64,000 nucleotides of DNA. It comes from Epiperipatus broadwayi. Its lineage: Eukaryota > Onychophora > Udeonychophora > Euonychophora > Peripatidae. The notes under the pieces were generated by a model. It saw only the letters and a list, made by a program, of their open reading frames with translations, was not told where the DNA came from and did no database searches. Each line of letters opens with the position of its first letter. Position 1 is the stretch's first letter. A program made the position numbers and the translations under genes. Shown here piece by piece: positions 11,053-23,739 of this stretch. The stretch lies in NCBI GenBank assembly GCA_028023455.1, contig JAQFVV010012397.1, forward strand, positions 496,001 through 560,000, given 5' to 3'.

Positions 11053-12610
11053 TGTACCGGGTCGAACCGCTGCAACCACCTACTTATATATATATATAAG
11101 TTTTGGCCGGTTTCAAACTCCTTCATAATACATTTATAATCTTATAAAGGTTACATGAATGAACCGGCACATTCGAGCAAAATGGGAGATCTTATTGATA
11201 GCTTTAACTATCAACAATGGTCCATCTCGGCTGCTAGATTCAAACCCCCACTATCCAAACACTTTATTTGTTTTGGAGTAAACTCCAGGCGCCAGCTATC
11301 TATTCAAAAGAATAAACAACGTCTTTGGTCAGTAGGCTCATAATCCAGCGCTCGAAACCATCCCATAAACTAGCCCAGTCTAATTTTAATCTGTAATAAA
11401 TTATACAAAAATTGGTGGTCGAAATAACTAATAAAAGGTTGGTAAGAAGAATTGACCGACAACTAAAGTTTAAGTTTAAAGATAATTTATTTTACTTATC
11501 ATTAATTAAGTTTTAAAGATAATTTATTAACTAACATTAACGCATTATAAACATTTCTATAAATCCAATTTTAACACACGCACATTTTTTTTAAATTAGC
11601 ACATGATAATATATTTTAAGAAAAAAGCATAAATAATCTTTGACCTTTAAATCATTTCACATTCACAAACATAATACTAAAGCATTAATAGCATTTGAAA
11701 CTTACACACACATATCAATAATTCATTTTATGTATGATAGAGTTCATATAATTTGAATCTTGAATATTTACGGATTACAGTGGTGACTACTACGTATAAA
11801 TGATAATAATAAAATGTATACCTAGGATTTTTTTTCTTATCGTTGGCTGCTTCTGCTGCTTCTGATGGATTATATCTAACCGGTTAGATTTGAATGTTTC
11901 TTGAAGAGATTTTTATGCGAATCCATTTGTTTTATTTTGAAGACAGTTGAATGCTTGACGGAGGATTTCTGTGTTGTTATGCAGACATTATTTCTCAGGC
12001 AGGTTTTGATGATCTTGTTGGACTAAAAAGGCTGGAGCACAAGCGTATATTTCCAAAAACTTTTCAGCACTGCATTTCTGTAAACTGACACTGCAAAACT
12101 AGACTGAAACTGCAAACTCAAATTAGCCTGTCCGATAAAATCTAGCTATTTATATCTGTGAATTGTTTTCGTTTTGATATCCTCCGGGAATAAGTGCAAT
12201 AGGTGTTGTCGAAATTCCTTGATAACTAATCCTATGACAACATGTTTTTTGATTGATTGTTTGATTAGTAGTAACTTTCATAAACGTATTGTTTTTATAT
12301 GTGTTTTTAAATACATTTCATTTCAATTATTATTATTATTATTTTTTAATATTATTCTAACACGCATTTATCTTATTAATGAGCTAACATTTATTTCTAT
12401 TTACCATCGCACATATCTATGCATTTATTCTACTAAACTGGAATGAAAAGAGATTTTTAACTTTTAATTTTTTTTATAGGAAAACTCCCTCTCCCCTCTT
12501 TAAAGTAATTAATTGTAACTTTTATTTCAAATTCTTTTTTCCGAAAGATTTTGATAATAATTTTTATACAAAATTATTTTATATACATGTGCCAATTTGG
12601 CATTGGCACA
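11053..12610 (-). mobile_element. Solo LTR, 1.56 kb
   Basis: The minus-strand start is a terminal hairpin at 12588-12610 and the minus-strand end is CCCGGTACA at 11053. ATAT flanks both sides (11049-11052, 12611-12614). It is homologous to the two LTRs of the inverted-LTR element at 40278-46208. Shared blocks are 'aaccggttagatttgaa', 'gaggatttctgtgttgttatgcagacattattt' type sequence, 'ggccactaa'-like and 'gaattgaccgacaa'. A minus-strand TATAAATA lies near 12150. No internal region is present, so it is a recombined solo LTR. Open frames 11155-11343 and 12174-12446 fall inside the LTR and are not genes. Confidence 0.85.
12588..12610 (-). other. LTR-start hairpin
   Basis: Arms TGTGCCAA and TTGGCACA pair perfectly over 8 bp with a 7-nt loop. 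The related LTR at 40278 has TGTACCAA/TTGGTACA, so both arms changed together. Confidence 0.85.
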
Positions 12611-13064
12611 ATATATATATATATAAGTACAAGCAAGATAAAACTAATGGTCACTTACTTGTACAGCAAATTATTTAATCTATTGACAAAATATGGATAT
12701 ATATATTCACTGTTTGTACATGTATATTTTATTAAAGTATAAATAAATATGTGTGTGTACAGATATAGAAATATTAATATTGCAAGAATACTCCAGAAAA
12801 GAAAGAAATAATTGATATGCAGAAAAAAAATCAGTAACTGTAAGAAGCAACAGGAAAATTTGATTAACAAAAGTCTTACTTTATGCAAAAAGACTTAAAA
12901 AAGAAAAAAAATGAACAGTGCAACAATGGTGCACTGAGTGCTGAATTTAAGTTTTGTTTTGTGGTTAGTGCTGATGCTCTGAAAGTTAATAAGAAGAGAC
13001 CTACTCAAGAATCTAATTTGGCTATCTCAAAAGAATGTATGTGAGCAATAATGTATTTACAAAA

Positions 13065-13765
13065 ACTACATAGGTAAATGAGATATTTATTTTATATAGT
13101 GCGATGTTTTTAAATTGCAATAAACTAATAATCAGCATTAAGCTAATGCACATGTGCTTTGTGGATTTTAACATTAAATGAATACTCCATTTTTTCAAAT
13201 ACAAGATAAAATCTTTGTGAAAGAATAGAATGAATCACCTATTCTTTCAACCCAAACGTTTAAATATGGGCAAATCTTAAGTATCTGGAAACGAGAGTGT
13301 GAAGATATTCAACAATCACAAAGACTTTATCTTGTATTTGAAAAAATGAGAGAATTCATTTATTGTTAAAATCCACAAAGCGCAAGTGCATTAGGTTAAT
13401 GCTGATTATTAGTTTATTGCAATTTAAAAACATCACGCTATATAAAATAAATATCTCATTTACATATATTTAATTTCATTTAAAAATGACATATCCTAAA
13501 TTCTAGTAAATTTCGCAGGCGTCATTCATTCAGACATAGTAAAAGTAATTTAAAGTGATTGTTTAATATGTTCACGCTCTTATTTCCAGATACTTAAGAT
13601 TTTTCCATACTTAAACGTTTGGGTTGAAAGAATAGGTGATTCATTCTATTCTTTCACAAATACTTTATCTTGTATTTGAAAAAATGAGAGTATTCATTTA
13701 TTGTTAAAATCCACAAAGCGCATGTGCATTAGCTTAATGCTGATTATTAGTTTATTAAAAACTGC
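13065..13765. mobile_element. Foldback element with nested inverted copies
   Basis: One module runs minus at about 13065-13325, then plus at 13320-13470 (partial), then plus again at 13553-13765. It contains 'aaatgagagtattcatt', 'aaaatccacaaagcgc', 'gcattagcttaatgctgatta' and 'tctattctttcac'. Outer arms are about 200-260 bp. No protein is encoded. A short fragment at about 13480-13550 separates the last two copies. Confidence 0.82.
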
Positions 13766-14089
13766 ATAGTTAAAGAAACATTTATATATATTAAATCTTT
13801 ATCTAAGAGATCCTGTTCTCAACTAGCAAATGCCTAGTTGAATTACTAATCTCTACTAATATTATTATTAGATTCAGAGTAAAATAAACTCTTGAAATTA
13901 TTATTATCAAATTTTATGTTGTTTTTTAATAAACCATGAAAATTATCCAGCTGCCAACTGACTCATTGGCCGTGGATATATTATGTGGCATAGTCAATTA
14001 AAAGCAAAGGGGAAAATATTAAATGTATCATTTTGACAAAAAAATTTAATTTGTGTGAGATAATTCAATGAAGCAGTTGAAATGACAAT

Positions 14090-16040
14090 GCTGAATATGA
14101 GAATGATATTTGATAATAAAAATGTGGTCCAAAGGCAAATATATGTGAATCATGTGGAAAAGTATATGCTTATGAATGGAGTAACAGATGATAAACAAAG
14201 TTGTAATGCTATTATGGATGTCTAGCAAATATGTATTAAATGGCACAAATCGTTCATGTGATCCAAAACCATCCAAATAAATACCCTATGAGGAGTTATT
14301 AATAACATTCAATGCATATTTCAAACCTATAATTTCGAAATTTACATTCAGTCTTTGTTTTCATGGGAAGATGCAATTGCAAAAAGAAGCTATATGTGAA
14401 TGCTACTTAATTCTATGAATTTTAGTGGGGGGATTCCAAAATTCAAAACATATGTTGATGATATGTTATTAGATCAACTACAATCGGGGATAAGAGATGT
14501 AAAGCTTAGAGAGAAACTGAGTGAGAAGGAACTAACATACAAAGTTGCTATTGAACAGGCATTAACATAGGATATCATTGTAAACTATGTAGAAACTTTT
14601 AAAAATGCAACAGAGGCTAATATTTTGAAAATAAATACAAATGTGGCAAAGCCACAAGATATACCTAGAAAGTTAACACAGACTCTTCTTACTTGTTACC
14701 TTGGGAAAACAGGTCAATTAAAATCTAAATGCAGATTTAAAACAAAAAAAATTATTTTAACTGTGGATTGGAAGGTCATTTGTCAAAGTTATGCAAGTGA
14801 CAAATGACAAAATAAGATTTACAATGAATGTGTAAATTAAGGAGAGGAGTGCCTAAAGAAATTTGTAATGGGGAACAAATTGAAAAACATGGATGTCATG
14901 CTTAAATTAGACAAGAACGTCTGCAATCAAAATGTACAAATGGAGATCAACAGTGGGGCAACATATCAATAGCATTGAAAGATTGGATCAGGATTTGTTA
15001 GAAAGAGAAAAGTTAACATCGAATTTAAAAAGTCTAGTGATAAACATTCATAGGAAGCAATTACTACTATTTGTAATTGAATAAAAGATTAATTCAATAT
15101 TAGGAAGAAGTTGGTTTAAACCACTAGGGATAAAAATTAATATTATGAAATGAGTTAAATTATAGCTGAAATTAAGAGAAAATGTCCACAATACTTTAAT
15201 TCTAATGCAGCGAAGTTTAAGATAAAACCAATTAATACTAGTTAATAGATAATGCACAACATATAGACAAAGGAAGATCAACCTTTGTGCTTAAGCCAAA
15301 AGTTGAAAAGGCTAAATGAATTTATGAAGTAAAGGTATAATTACACCTTGTGAGGAATTTGCTTGGGCTACACCAATAGTCACAGTACTAAAACCAAATG
15401 GAAAAGTAAGGATTTGTGGTGACTATCAAATTAAGGCTAACAAGAACATTAACAAAAAAGTGTACTCCAAACCTAGCATGAAGGACGTACTACCATCTTT
15501 ACAAAAAGTTTAATACATCACAAAGTTTGACTTGAAAGCAGTATTTCATCAAATTACACAACCAAAAGAACAGTGGAATTATTATCTATACACATGCATA
15601 TGGGATTAAGTTCAGTATACTACCATACATGATAATCATACAACCATATATTTTCCAGGCAAAGATAGAAAATTTAGTAAGAGGTATAAGGCATTATATC
15701 ATATATAGATGACATATTAGTAGTTACTGACAGTGAAATAGAATTAAAAATAAGTGTATACAAAGATTGTAAAAAAACTAATGCCAACAAATGTATTTTA
15801 TCTATGAGGGTGATAAAATTTCTGGGACATATTAATTAATAAAAATGTAAAATATTCAAATCCAAAAAAAATTATAGCTGTGAAAAATGATCCAGAGCCA
15901 AAAAATGCTACGCAATTGCAGAAATTTTTACAATTGGTAAACTTCTTTGAGATTTTTTTAAAAAGGAAAATCACACATGGCTTGATCTCAAGAACTGCAA
16001 GAAATGATTTTTCAGAGAGTAAAAAAAACTACTGTCCTCC
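14090..16040 (+). pseudogene. Degenerate Ty3/gypsy gag-protease-RT
   Basis: The order is as in Ty3/gypsy elements. A gag core lies at about 14280-14570 (YVDDMLLDQLQSGIRD, then LTYKVAIEQAL). A zinc-knuckle remnant is at 14690-14740 (CYLGKTGQLKSKC). The protease region is at 14940-15120, with active site EINSGAT and a later ILGRSWFKPLG. Reverse transcriptase is at 15340-15740: an ATPIVTVLKPNGKVRICGDY block, KFDLKAVFHQI, and the catalytic YIDDILV. The thumb is at 15880-15965 (LQKFLQLVNFFEIFLK). In-frame stops and shifts break the reading repeatedly (for example after PSLQK). The protease Asp is replaced by Asn. RNase H and integrase are missing because a Penelope-like fragment follows at about 16045. 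No LTRs were found. Confidence 0.9.
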
Positions 16041-16049
16041 AATAATCTT

Positions 16050-16500
16050 TCTCAACTGCCATTAAATTCAAAAAACATAACAGAAGCAAGCGTCATCACC
16101 TCAAATCCCATGAATGTCAAATTTTAACATTAACAGCTTATCTATTAATTATATTAATTTTATTTCTATTTATTATAATTTCCCCCTTAATTTTTCTTTT
16201 ATTATGGTTTGTCTCTTCACAAAGAATCTTAACACTTTCAGGATGAAACTTAAATTTATATTTACATGTCCTTTCATGATCTAAAGCAGTGACTAAATCA
16301 TTCTTATTTTTATTTTCCACAAGCTTGTATAAACAATTCATGCTACATTAACCTTTTCTCTATACTGCATTTCAATTCATCTATATATGATAACATACTT
16401 CCACAAAAAATTTGATACACATTATTATTTTTTTTCTTCACAATTATGACACCTTTTAGAATTATTCACTAATTTATTCATGTTACTTGTACACAAAATG
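16050..16500 (-). pseudogene. Third Penelope-like GIY-YIG fragment
   Basis: Same family as 4739-5116. CKYKFKF, KILCEE, NHNKRKIK and NRNK match the tail, and the upstream part (about 16340-16480) reads VYQIFCG then a degraded SYI..L.CSIEK. The 3' flank 'tctcaactgccattaaattc' equals that of the 4.6-kb copies (4694-4720), marking a shared element end. It truncates the Ty3/gypsy copy and therefore inserted later. The stretch 16500-16860 (open frame 16635-16829, minus) could be a remnant of its upstream region, but no motif proves it. Confidence 0.75.
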
Positions 16501-16860
16501 AAACATTAAACACATTCTTATATATATATATCCTTAAAACATTTCATTTGGCCATTTAAAATATATGGAATAGATATCCATTTTTTATTATCAATCTTCA
16601 ACTCCTTTAAATAATTATAACTCTTTTTAAATTGTCATAAAAGATTATTGATCTGTTCAATCCTATAACGAACTTCAAGCAGTTCCTTGGCAAATATCTT
16701 AATATTTTTTAATTTATTACTTTGGTAACAACATAATTTTTCATTAGGAAACATTAAAGATTTAAAACTTGCCATCTTATGCATAATTGGTACTTTTGAT
16801 TTACAATTTATATATCCCCATTTTTGCAATGGATTAATAATTTATAACTTAACATACTAT

Positions 16861-19116
16861 CATTTCTTGTAATAAAAAAACCCAAATACTTAATACTATT
16901 GTTTATATATAAACTGTAGGGATAGAATCCAATCCTCACTTATATATTATTAGATCAAAAAAAAATTTTTTGTGTATCTTTGCTTGTGTGTGTATTATAA
17001 ATATTTATATATATGATTTTTCTTAGTAAGTAATAATGAAAAAAAATGAATGAAGATTAATGTTATAAGAAATAGTCATTTTAGACTCTTGTATTTTATT
17101 AAATAATATAGTAATTCCATTATATAATTTATTATTTAATTAAAACAGGCTAAAATAGATTGTTGAGTTGTTAAATGTAACATATGCAAATCGATAGCCT
17201 GAAAAACATATGGGTGGTCTGAAATAAAGATATAAATGTGTGAGTCAATGATAATGACATTTGCAATCATACTTACAAATATATTCAAATTTTTTTTATT
17301 GTTGTATAAATTTTGATTTGTAAAATTGTCAAAAAGAAGAATGATTTTTGATGTAGAGGAAGAAATTAATCTTTTTTTATTTTAAAGAAAGCTGACAACA
17401 AAGTGTTATTAGTTTCAAGTTTGTTTGTTTTTTAAGATCATAGCAGTTTGTTTAAAAAGATCTTTGGCTGATTAATGAAGAAACTTTAATATATCACTTT
17501 TACACAGCTGCAGATAAATTATGAAAATTATGAAATAAAAATGGCTGATTCAAAAAGAAATTAGTATTTTTTTCAAGTTCTAGCAGTGAGAGAAGAAATC
17601 AGAGAAAAAAATGAGTTTTAGATTTTCAAAAAACAAAATGCTGAAGTCTTATTTTATATAAAATAGCCTGAGATGTGTTGGTAAATGAATATCATTTTTG
17701 AGTTATTGAAGAAATTAATATATATACTGGAGTTATGAGAAGAATTTCAGTAAAGAAAATAACTTAGTGGGAGGAATAAATGAGTTTTTATAGTGATCAA
17801 TAAAGATCCCAACCAAGAGGACCAAAAGTAAATTGACCTTATGACAGACTATATAAGTAGTTTCTTCAAAGAAAAATGGGCTCAGTATTTATATATGTTC
17901 TAAGCAGTTAGAGAAGTAATGCACTGTTAATTGCTTTATTTTGTCCCAAGATCAAAACTACCATGAGTTAAACATTTTATCTGCACACCCATATATATTT
18001 AAGACCAAGAGAATGGCATCATTTCTAGTTAATGATGCCAAAACATTTTGTCTCAAAGACTTCTTTTCCATCCCATGGTTTATTAAAGAATTACCATCTT
18101 TAAAGAGAGGGAAAAGAAAATAAAGAAGAAGGTATATATAAACAACAAATCAAGCCTCAACTAATCTACTAAGCAGTTTTTAAAAGTTTTCTTTTATTTT
18201 CAATAGAAGTGCCAAGAAAGTCAAAAATGTTTTAACTGATCTATACAAAGCTCTCAAGAGACACACAAATGGCAGGAACTTTGTCCAGTTTTAAATTTGT
18301 CTTATGAAAATTATAAAAAGAGAGAAAATGTGAAGTGCCAGAAATCAGCCTAAAAATATAGATGAAGAGAAGTCTTTTGTCTCAGTTTAGACATTCTCAA
18401 GAACTGAAAAATGAATTGGTAACTTTAAAAATTTATTAATGATTTTTTTTTTACTTATTTAAAACTAGTTGTTTAAATCGCCTTCTATGAATTAAACATT
18501 GTTTCTTTTTTAATACATAAATTTTTAATACATAAACATTAAAAGGTTTTTTAAAATTATCATTATGCATAACAACATTACAAATACATTTTGAAGTTAT
18601 TAGACTTAATTTTTATTATCTTTGAATATTATTTTTTTATTGTCATTTAATATGTCTTTTATTTATTATTGTCATTGATTGGGGTACCTAGACATTAATA
18701 GTACTGGAGCAATCTGTCAGTATACATTTTATAATGTTTTTTTTATTTCTTTTGCATATTTAAGTTGGATATAAATGTTGCTTTGCTCAAGATTTAAATA
18801 TTTATATATATATATGGTTTATTTTAATTTAATAATATGAACAGAAAAATGTTTTAACATGATATAAATGTCAACATGGATGACTGCCTATACACATATA
18901 TGTCAATTTCGATAAGTTAGAATAGGTTATATTAAAATCTTAATGCTTGATAGATTTTCTATCTTAAGTGAGCAAATTATTAGTGCATGGATTCACATGT
19001 ATGAAAGTAAACACACACATACTGTGTAAATGATTTTTATATTGCATTTATAACATATGTAGTAAAGCTGGGAGAAAATATTGAATAAGAATTAAATGGA
19101 ATGTTTGGTGCTTGTA
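16861..19116. other. AT-rich DNA without recognised genes
   Basis: Low-complexity AT-rich sequence. The open frame at 17941-18123 has no recognisable domain. Recurring 'agcagt..gagaag' phrases between 17440 and 18180 may reflect very old duplications. Confidence 0.45.
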
Positions 19117-20264
19117 TTATAGATAAAGATGCCGATGGATGGCGCCATTTTCACGCTAAAACTATAAAATATGAACATTCACGGGCCGTTGATTTTAATA
19201 ATTTTTCTGTGCTTTTTTGTAATGCGAAAATAAAAACAAAACAAAATCATCTTTTTTAAATATTATTTTTTATTAACATATACAATTTAAATGATAATAA
19301 TAAATGTAAAATAAAATCAACAAATTACAATTTGATTCGTGTTTTTTATATCGTATACTTTTTAAATTGTGTTACGGCTTTTTTTTATCAATTTTCTATC
19401 GGATATTTTTTTACTTGTGTTACGACTTTTTTTGTTGTTGTTTAACTAAAAAATAATAATCGTAATAAAAGTAAAAGTTGTTATGGTTAGATTTAGGGTT
19501 AGTTTTAGGGATAGTTTAGGATTAGTTTTAGGGTTAGTTTAGGGTTAGTTTTAGGGTTAGGTTTAGGGTTAGGTTTAGGGTTAGTTTTAGGGTTAGTGTT
19601 CTGTTTGTCTGTAATGCTAAAACAAAAAAATTCAAAATCGTAACCGTACTTGGACAGAAGAAAGAAACTCAAACTTTTTTAAATAACAACAAACACATAC
19701 AAATGTCTTCTTTACTTATTAAACATGTTTATAATATTTGCTTTTTATTAAATTTACAAAAAAACCTGTATATTTGGACTTTTCTTACTGGATATTTTTT
19801 TCCTACCGCTCTTTTTTATTTAAAAAATATACAGACGGTAGAATCTTCTTTGTCACGTTACCTAATTGCAACTCAATAAAAACATAAATATTTAACATTT
19901 TCCCAAATAAAAGTTCAATACAGTATGTTGTAAAAAGTCTTATAATTATTGTTTTAAAAAATCTGACCATTTCAATAGTTTAAAATAAAAAAAAATCCAA
20001 TGAAAACAACATTTCAATACAATTCAAATACAAACTCTCTCATCAAGCCATAATTATTTTATAAATTGTGCGAATTCGGAAAATGTATTTGCTGCTATGC
20101 GGCATACATGCTGTACTGTGATGCGACATAGCGGCCTGCATTCTGTAGCACAACAAAAAAGTTGTATTATAGAAAACGCGGGTTCGAACGTGTCGGCCGC
20201 GGAAACAGCATTTTTATGTGTTTTGGCGCGAAAACCGTGCCATAGAGCGTGCCTTTAGCTATAA
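19117..20264. mobile_element. TIR element carrying a telomere-like array
   Basis: Terminal inverted repeats of about 46 bp: the left end (TATAGATAAAG... GGCGCCATTTTCACGC) is the imperfect reverse complement of the right end (GGCGCGAAAACCGTGC... CTTTAGCTATA). A TA dinucleotide flanks both sides. Both ends are GC-rich compared with the surroundings. No transposase is seen, so it is non-autonomous. The right third (20080-20220) contains 'gcgggttcgaacgt', which resembles a Pol III B box, but no A box was found. Confidence 0.7.
19485..19605 (+). repeat. TTAGGG-like interstitial array
   Basis: About ten TTAGGG-like units in one orientation. They are mostly arranged as alternating TTTAGGGTTAGG/TTTTAGGGTTAG with a period near 12-13 bp, and 'gatt' and 'gata' variants appear at the left. 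It is not a perfect telomere tract. Confidence 0.88.
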
Positions 20265-21444
20265 GATGAGTACTGAATGTTTTTTTCTGTTATTGGAATA
20301 TTTCATTTTAAACCAGCTTATCTTAAATGGATAGAAGCATATGTATTTAATTCTCTTATTTGGTTACACATATAGTATTTTTTTTATTCATGTATTATTT
20401 TGATTAATATAATAATTAAAGTCAATTGGATGATCAGAAATTTGTTTTATTAAAAAGGAAGGAATCTTAATAAACATAATTATATAATATTTTTGCTTCA
20501 GTGTTATTATTATTAGTATTATTCCTTATTTTTAGTTTTATTATTTAATTAATTCATAACACATATACCTGATCATCTGATCATGTCAGGGGGTGGTTGG
20601 TTGTCATCATCATTGGTTTGATTTAATCTCATAATTAATTGGGATCTAAGTATTCATGCCTAGTTCGAATGATAGATATGAATTATGTTAGTTGGTTATA
20701 ATTTATTCATCATCATCGATGATGATTGTATAAGATGTTTATATAAATATTAGGATTATGGTTGTCATAACATTTTTAAGTGATTATAGAGATTTTTAGA
20801 AATAGTCCCACACCCATCCTTGTAAAGGGATATAAATACGTAAAATGTATAAGTTATTTGATTATTGAGTATGACCTATAGGGCTTGAAATATAATAGAT
20901 TTCCCTCATGTCTCTGTAGAAGGATTTAATCACATATACCTTAAACTTATTTGTTTAAATTATTGATGAATGAGCAAACAATTATCTAGATATTGATGAT
21001 GATCATGGATAATTTTTCTTTATAGTATAAGAGTTTTGGGTAAATTTAGTGAGATGTATCTTAACTTTAAATTAGTATATCAATTATATTTGTACAACCA
21101 CCAGTTTGAATGGTATAGAAATATTAATATGAGCATGATGCAGTATATACCATTTGGGGAATCTGTTGGCTTAAATCAATAAATCCCATGAGCTAGCCAT
21201 AGCTGACAGATACTCCACCTAGATAGGTTTTATATTCTTAGTTGAAATTAGTATAGCTACATGGCTGATTCCATGTAATGATGGTTGTAATATAAACTGT
21301 GAACCCTTCCATGGTAATAATTAATAACTGTTTATTAGTTGGTTGTATTTGTTGATATTGTTCCATTCCGTTTGATGTTGTGTACTGTTACAATACTTAA
21401 ATAAAATAATTTTTGAGTTAAACTGTGAAAACATTAAATATAAT
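20265..21444. other. AT-rich DNA without recognised genes
   Basis: I see only short palindromes ('tgatcatctgatca', 'catcatcgatgatgat') and no coding or repeat structure. Confidence 0.45.
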
Positions 21445-21451
21445 GCACATT

Positions 21452-21702
21452 TATATAAAAATTGCAACAGAGAATAAAAATTATGACTTAACTGATATAA
21501 ACCAAATATACTTCTAACACCTTAACGTCAGTCATGGTTGTCAAACAAAAAAAAAAACAACAACAGCATTTTAACTGTAAAATACTGTTTTTATTTTTTC
21601 TTTGACAACCATGAGTTGGACACTAAAGAATTGAGAGTATATGCGGATTATTTAAGTTAATTTTATTTTTCATTCTCTGTTTCAATGTTTTTATATTATT
21701 TA
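21452..21702. mobile_element. MITE with about 95-bp inverted arms
   Basis: The arms start ATAAAAATTGCAACAGAGAAT and end with its imperfect complement ATTCTCTGTTTCAATG. The inner arm ends TCATGGTTGTCAAA/TTTGACAACCATGA match perfectly. The centre is A- and T-rich. TA flanks are present. It lies about 230 bp beyond the donor side of the Sushi exon at 21935, in the next intron. Confidence 0.85.
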
Positions 21703-21767
21703 TGATAGAGGTTCAATCTATTACATATACACAATAGATGAAAAGATTAGATGGATCTGAATGGCTA

Positions 21768-21832
21768 GTAGACAGACAGATAGATAAATAGATAGATAGA
21801 TGGAAAAATAATATATATATATATAATATTAA
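21768..21832. repeat. GACA/GATA and TA microsatellite
   Basis: Runs of gaca, gata and ta units between the MITE and the Sushi exon. Confidence 0.85.
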
Positions 21833-21934
21833 TAGACAAATAATATAAGACAACTCAATAAATAAACAACAAATTGCAAGAACAAATCTACAAATGAATT
21901 TTAAACTGAATTTAAATGAAATAAAATTACTTAC

Positions 21935-22105
21935 AATCACAGGAAGGCAAATCAATCCATGAACCATTGGATGAACAAAAAATTTCTGCTTTTCCATTCA
22001 TCTTATATCCGTTCTTACAATAATATATAGCAGAAGTTTTTTTTCCTGTTGGTGTAGAAAAATTATGAAATGCATTGGGAACATCAGGAGGTTTTTCACA
22101 CACTA
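21935..22105 (-). CDS. Sushi/CCP domain exon (downstream exon)
   Basis: A 171-bp exon bounded by an acceptor TTATTTCAG at 22106 and donor GTAAGT at 21934. It is phase 1 at both ends and encodes one complete Sushi module of 57 residues. The four-cysteine pattern is present: VCEKPPD at the start, IYYCKNGYKMNG in the middle, FCSSNGSW, then LPSCDC with the last residue completed by the next exon. The conserved Pro-Pro, Tyr, Gly-Tyr and Trp are all kept. Sushi modules are extracellular beta-rich protein-binding units found in complement regulators, selectins and many invertebrate receptors. This module is closest to the one at 39187. The host protein cannot be named. Confidence 0.9.
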
Positions 22106-22577
22106 CTGAAATAATATGAAATATTATTAATTACTTAAGTATTAGTTTTTTTTTGTAAATAGATACTTGTTTTTCCCCCCATGTTTTGACTAATTTTTAA
22201 ATATTCAGATAAAAAATACAAACATATTAATAAAAAAATAATCTTACCTTTACACTTTTCAAAACAGTTTTACCTAACTAATATACTGATTAAAAAAAGG
22301 CTTACTTTTATAATAGAATTTGAATCACTCTCTTTATAAAAAAAGATATATTTACTAAAGATCTTTCAATAATTATACCAGCTTCTTAGAACTTTTAAAA
22401 GACACACATACATATATAACAAAGATTTGATAATAAATAGAATAGGATTCTTAAGCCCTCTTAACAGACACACGTATATATAAAAAAATTACAACTATCC
22501 ATTATTAGCTATATCCTGAAATTAATCAAAAATTCATTACTAATTGATCTTCCTGCAAAGGTAAGTATCTTCGATAT

Positions 22578-22690
22578 AAATTAGCATAAAAACACACATG
22601 CATTTTATTTACTCTCTTATTAGGGAAGCATTGAAAGTGAGGTTGAATTTTGAATAAGAGAGTATATTTTTACGTGTGTGTGTAAATGTA
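22578..22690. mobile_element. Short inverted repeat, MITE-like
   Basis: Arms of about 45 bp pair around a short centre: AACACACATGCATTTTA..TACTCTCTTATT against AATAAGAGAGTA..TTTTTACGTGTGTG. It lies in the large Sushi intron. Confidence 0.65.
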
Positions 22691-23063
22691 TTTTAATTAT
22701 ATTTTAGAAGTCTATTTTTAGCAAGAAATATAACTGGTAGTGAATTATTATTTAATTTTGAGCTACTACTGATAATGATGTATAATTTGATTTATTTAAA
22801 TAAATAGTTTAGCTTTTAGCATTATTTATACATATACTGTTTATAATTATTTGATAGAAAACTCCATATAAATAATTTAAAACGATTTTCATCAAAGTTA
22901 GCAAATGTCTGAAAGAAATAATGGTTTGCTGTATTTCCTTGGTTGAGCATGTCTGAAAACTTTTCCACTGGCAGTTAAATAAAATAATTTTACGAAATAA
23001 AAAATTAAATTAAAAAGTAACTAGTATTCCTGTGTGATCACACATCCCTTTCATCAGAACTTT

Positions 23064-23335
23064 CTTCTTCAATTATATAAATGGGTTTCTTTTTTAAATT
23101 CTTCATTCTTGTCTTTCTATTCTCAAAACATTAAATCTCAGAAAGCGCTAAGCAGACCTATTACACATTATTTTAAGTATAATTATAGCTTCACTAACGC
23201 ATGCGGAAAAAACTCGCATATTTAGAATCAAAACATTATGCTCACTTGTTGATGAACATTTTTCTTCAATTATAGAAATGTGTTCCTTTTTTAAATTCTT
23301 CATTCTTATCTTTCTTTCTATTCTCAAAAATTATT
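23064..23335. repeat. Direct repeat, about 70 bp, two copies
   Basis: Copies at about 23064-23131 and 23263-23335 share 'cttcaattata', 'ttttttaaattcttcattct' and 'tctattctcaaaa'. Confidence 0.75.
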
Positions 23336-23739
23336 GATTAAAGTTCATATATTATGAATTATGTCTCACTTTTTAACTAAGAATTTTAAATGAAAATTTT
23401 TTCCTTTAATATTTTTTTTCAAATAACATTGATCTTATTTAATTTAAACTTTTCATCCATGATAGCAGACCTTTTTAAAATTTTCTATAGCTTCTTTTAA
23501 TAATCTCTAGTGACAATGGTTAATTTTTTGTCAGTATTATTAAATATGAAATATTTTGTTAATTTAATACATGAATAAATGACTAATGAACTAGAGTCTT
23601 TCATAACAGGAGAAATATTTTTTTCTGACCTTAATTCTATGATTTGTCTGCAACAAGTTTTCATTCTAAAATTAAATATAATATGCTTTATCAGATTAAA
23701 CATGTTAAAATTGTTGGGGATAATTTCAATTCTAGATAA

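Noticed and set aside
20150-20200. tRNA gene suggested by 'gggttcgaac'
   Set aside because: No A box, acceptor stem or anticodon arm could be folded around it.
22240-22300. Additional Sushi exon suggested by a 'cttacct' donor-like string
   Set aside because: No Cys pattern or Sushi residues in any minus-strand frame upstream of it.
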